From NCBI GenBank assembly GCA_016717325.1, contig JADKFV010000054.1:1-64000 (forward strand): a stretch of DNA of 64,000 nucleotides, written 5' to 3'. This DNA is from Bacteroidota bacterium (GTDB lineage Bacteria > Bacteroidota > Bacteroidia > AKYH767-A > OLB10). The translations under genes and the position numbers were made by a program. The first letter of the stretch is position 1; the number at the start of each line of letters is the position of its first letter. Of the stretch, positions 63,082-64,000 are shown piece by piece. The notes beneath the pieces were generated by a model. The model worked only from the letters and a program-made list of their open reading frames with translations. It was not told the DNA's origin and ran no database searches.

Positions 63082-64000
63082 ATGCCGGCACCAAACGAAT
63101 ACATACATCAATTATTAAAATCGTTACCCGATAGTCCGGGCGTGTATCAGTATTTCAATACCGATAAAGCTTTGATATACGTAGGCAAGGCCAAGAGTTT
63201 AAAAAAACGTGTGAGTAGTTATTTTAATAAGGAGGTACACGAAAATGCAAAAACCGCAGTAATGGTGCGGCACATTGTAGACATAAAATATATACTTACC
63301 GAAACAGAATTTGATGCGCTGTTGCTCGAAAATAATTTAATAAAAAAGCATCAGCCGCGATACAATGTTTTACTTAAAGATGATAAAACCTATCCGTGGA
63401 TAGTGCTGCGCAAAGAAAATTTCCCTCGAGTGTATTACACCCGCAACAAGGTGATAGATGGCAGTACCTACTTTGGGCCCTATGCTTCGGTAAAAATGAT
63501 AAACACTTTGCTCGATTTAATACATCAACTTTATAAATTACGTACATGCACTTTGAATCTAAGTTTAGAAAATATTGCCAAACAAAAATTTAAAGTATGT
63601 CTCGAATATCAAATTGGAAATTGCAAAGGCCCATGCGAAGCACATCAAAGCGAAACGGAGTACAATGAAAATATTGAGCAAATAAAACATATACTGAAAG
63701 GAAACATTCAAACGGTAATACAACATTTGACCGGAATGATGAATGCATTTGCACATGAATATAAATACGAAGAAGCCAATATTGTAAAAAATAAAATCGA
63801 GCTGCTCGAAGGGTTCAAAAGCAAATCGGTGGTAGTAAGCCCTTCCATACATAATGTGGATGTGATAACCATTGTATCGGAGCAATCATCGGCATTTGCC
63901 AACTATATGAAAATTATTAATGGCAGTATTATACAATCGCAAACTTTAGAAATAAAAAGAAGCTTGACGAAACCAACGAAGAGTTGATAGCACTTGCCAT
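63082..64000 (+). CDS. uvrC: Excinuclease ABC subunit C, 3' part outside the window (one frameshift)
   Basis: The N-terminal GIY-YIG nuclease domain is clear: 'LPDSPGVYQYFNTDKALIYV' followed by GKAKSLKKRV. 'FGPYASVKMINTLLDLI' and the Cys-bearing 'CLEYQIGNCKGPCEAHQSE' are UvrC signatures, followed by the UVR motif ('EYKYEEANIVKNKIELLEGF'). UvrC makes both incisions in nucleotide excision repair with UvrAB. As written, a stop appears at 63987. Restoring one A in the run near 63963 reads KKKLDETNEELIALA to the window edge. About half of a normal UvrC is present. Confidence 0.94.

Overview
The window looks like a chromosomal contig from a Bacteroidota bacterium, most likely an uncultured Chitinophagales/Sphingobacteriales-type lineage. 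The evidence is AT-rich DNA, porZ of the type IX secretion system (T9SS), at least five secreted proteins with type A T9SS C-terminal sorting domains, DUF4270 and DUF2807 proteins, PorT-like beta-barrels, and promoters of the Bacteroidota form TTG-N(17-20)-TAnnTTTG. The 1-3.2 kb end holds two copies of an IS4-type element. Each carries a divergent AbrB/MazE-like passenger gene, and both copies are riddled with indels.

Layout: 3.5-6.7 kb, a secreted PKD/Ig-repeat protein. 6.8-9.8 kb, a metallophosphoesterase, a DUF2807/beta-barrel protein and an alpha/beta hydrolase. 10.2-11.7 kb, frr and pyrH (leftward). 11.9-16.4 kb, DUF4270 lipoprotein, porZ and recO (rightward). 16.4-19.9 kb, DUF502 protein, MmcQ/YjbR protein, M90 peptidase and M28 peptidase (leftward). 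20.0-40.8 kb, one giant gene of about 6,790 codons (leftward) preceded by a small secreted-protein gene. 41.2-43.8 kb, rplM-rpsI-rpsB-tsf. 43.9-49.2 kb, a lysyl-oxidase-like secreted protein, an asparaginase, an S41 protease and a membrane protein, then tRNA-Gln. 49.4-55.9 kb, DUF4126, a short-chain dehydrogenase-like protein, a sulfotransferase, LysE, a Crp-type regulator, a DinB-like protein, an NRDE protein and an ATP-grasp protein. 56.1-61.6 kb, a beta-barrel and two secreted proteins, one with an S74 chaperone domain. 61.9-64.0 kb, meaB and the start of uvrC.

The most striking object is the giant adhesin-like gene (20024-40395). It has a signal peptide, a Cys/Asp-rich N-terminal region, an HYR-like domain, roughly 30-35 Cys-paired repeats of about 73 aa, roughly 45-50 SprB-type repeats of about 74 aa, an unrecognised non-repetitive domain and a T9SS sorting domain. 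Two blocks have recent higher-order amplification: a 663-nt period (3 sub-repeats) and an exact 444-nt period (2 sub-repeats), each about 5 copies.

At least 17 apparent single-base frameshifts lie outside the insertion sequences. They break genes including rpsI and uvrC, mostly at homopolymers, and in each case the conserved protein continues in another frame. This points to uncorrected sequencing indels rather than real gene decay. I therefore annotate broken genes over their reconstructed extent and give the shift position. No CRISPR array, rRNA or prophage was seen.
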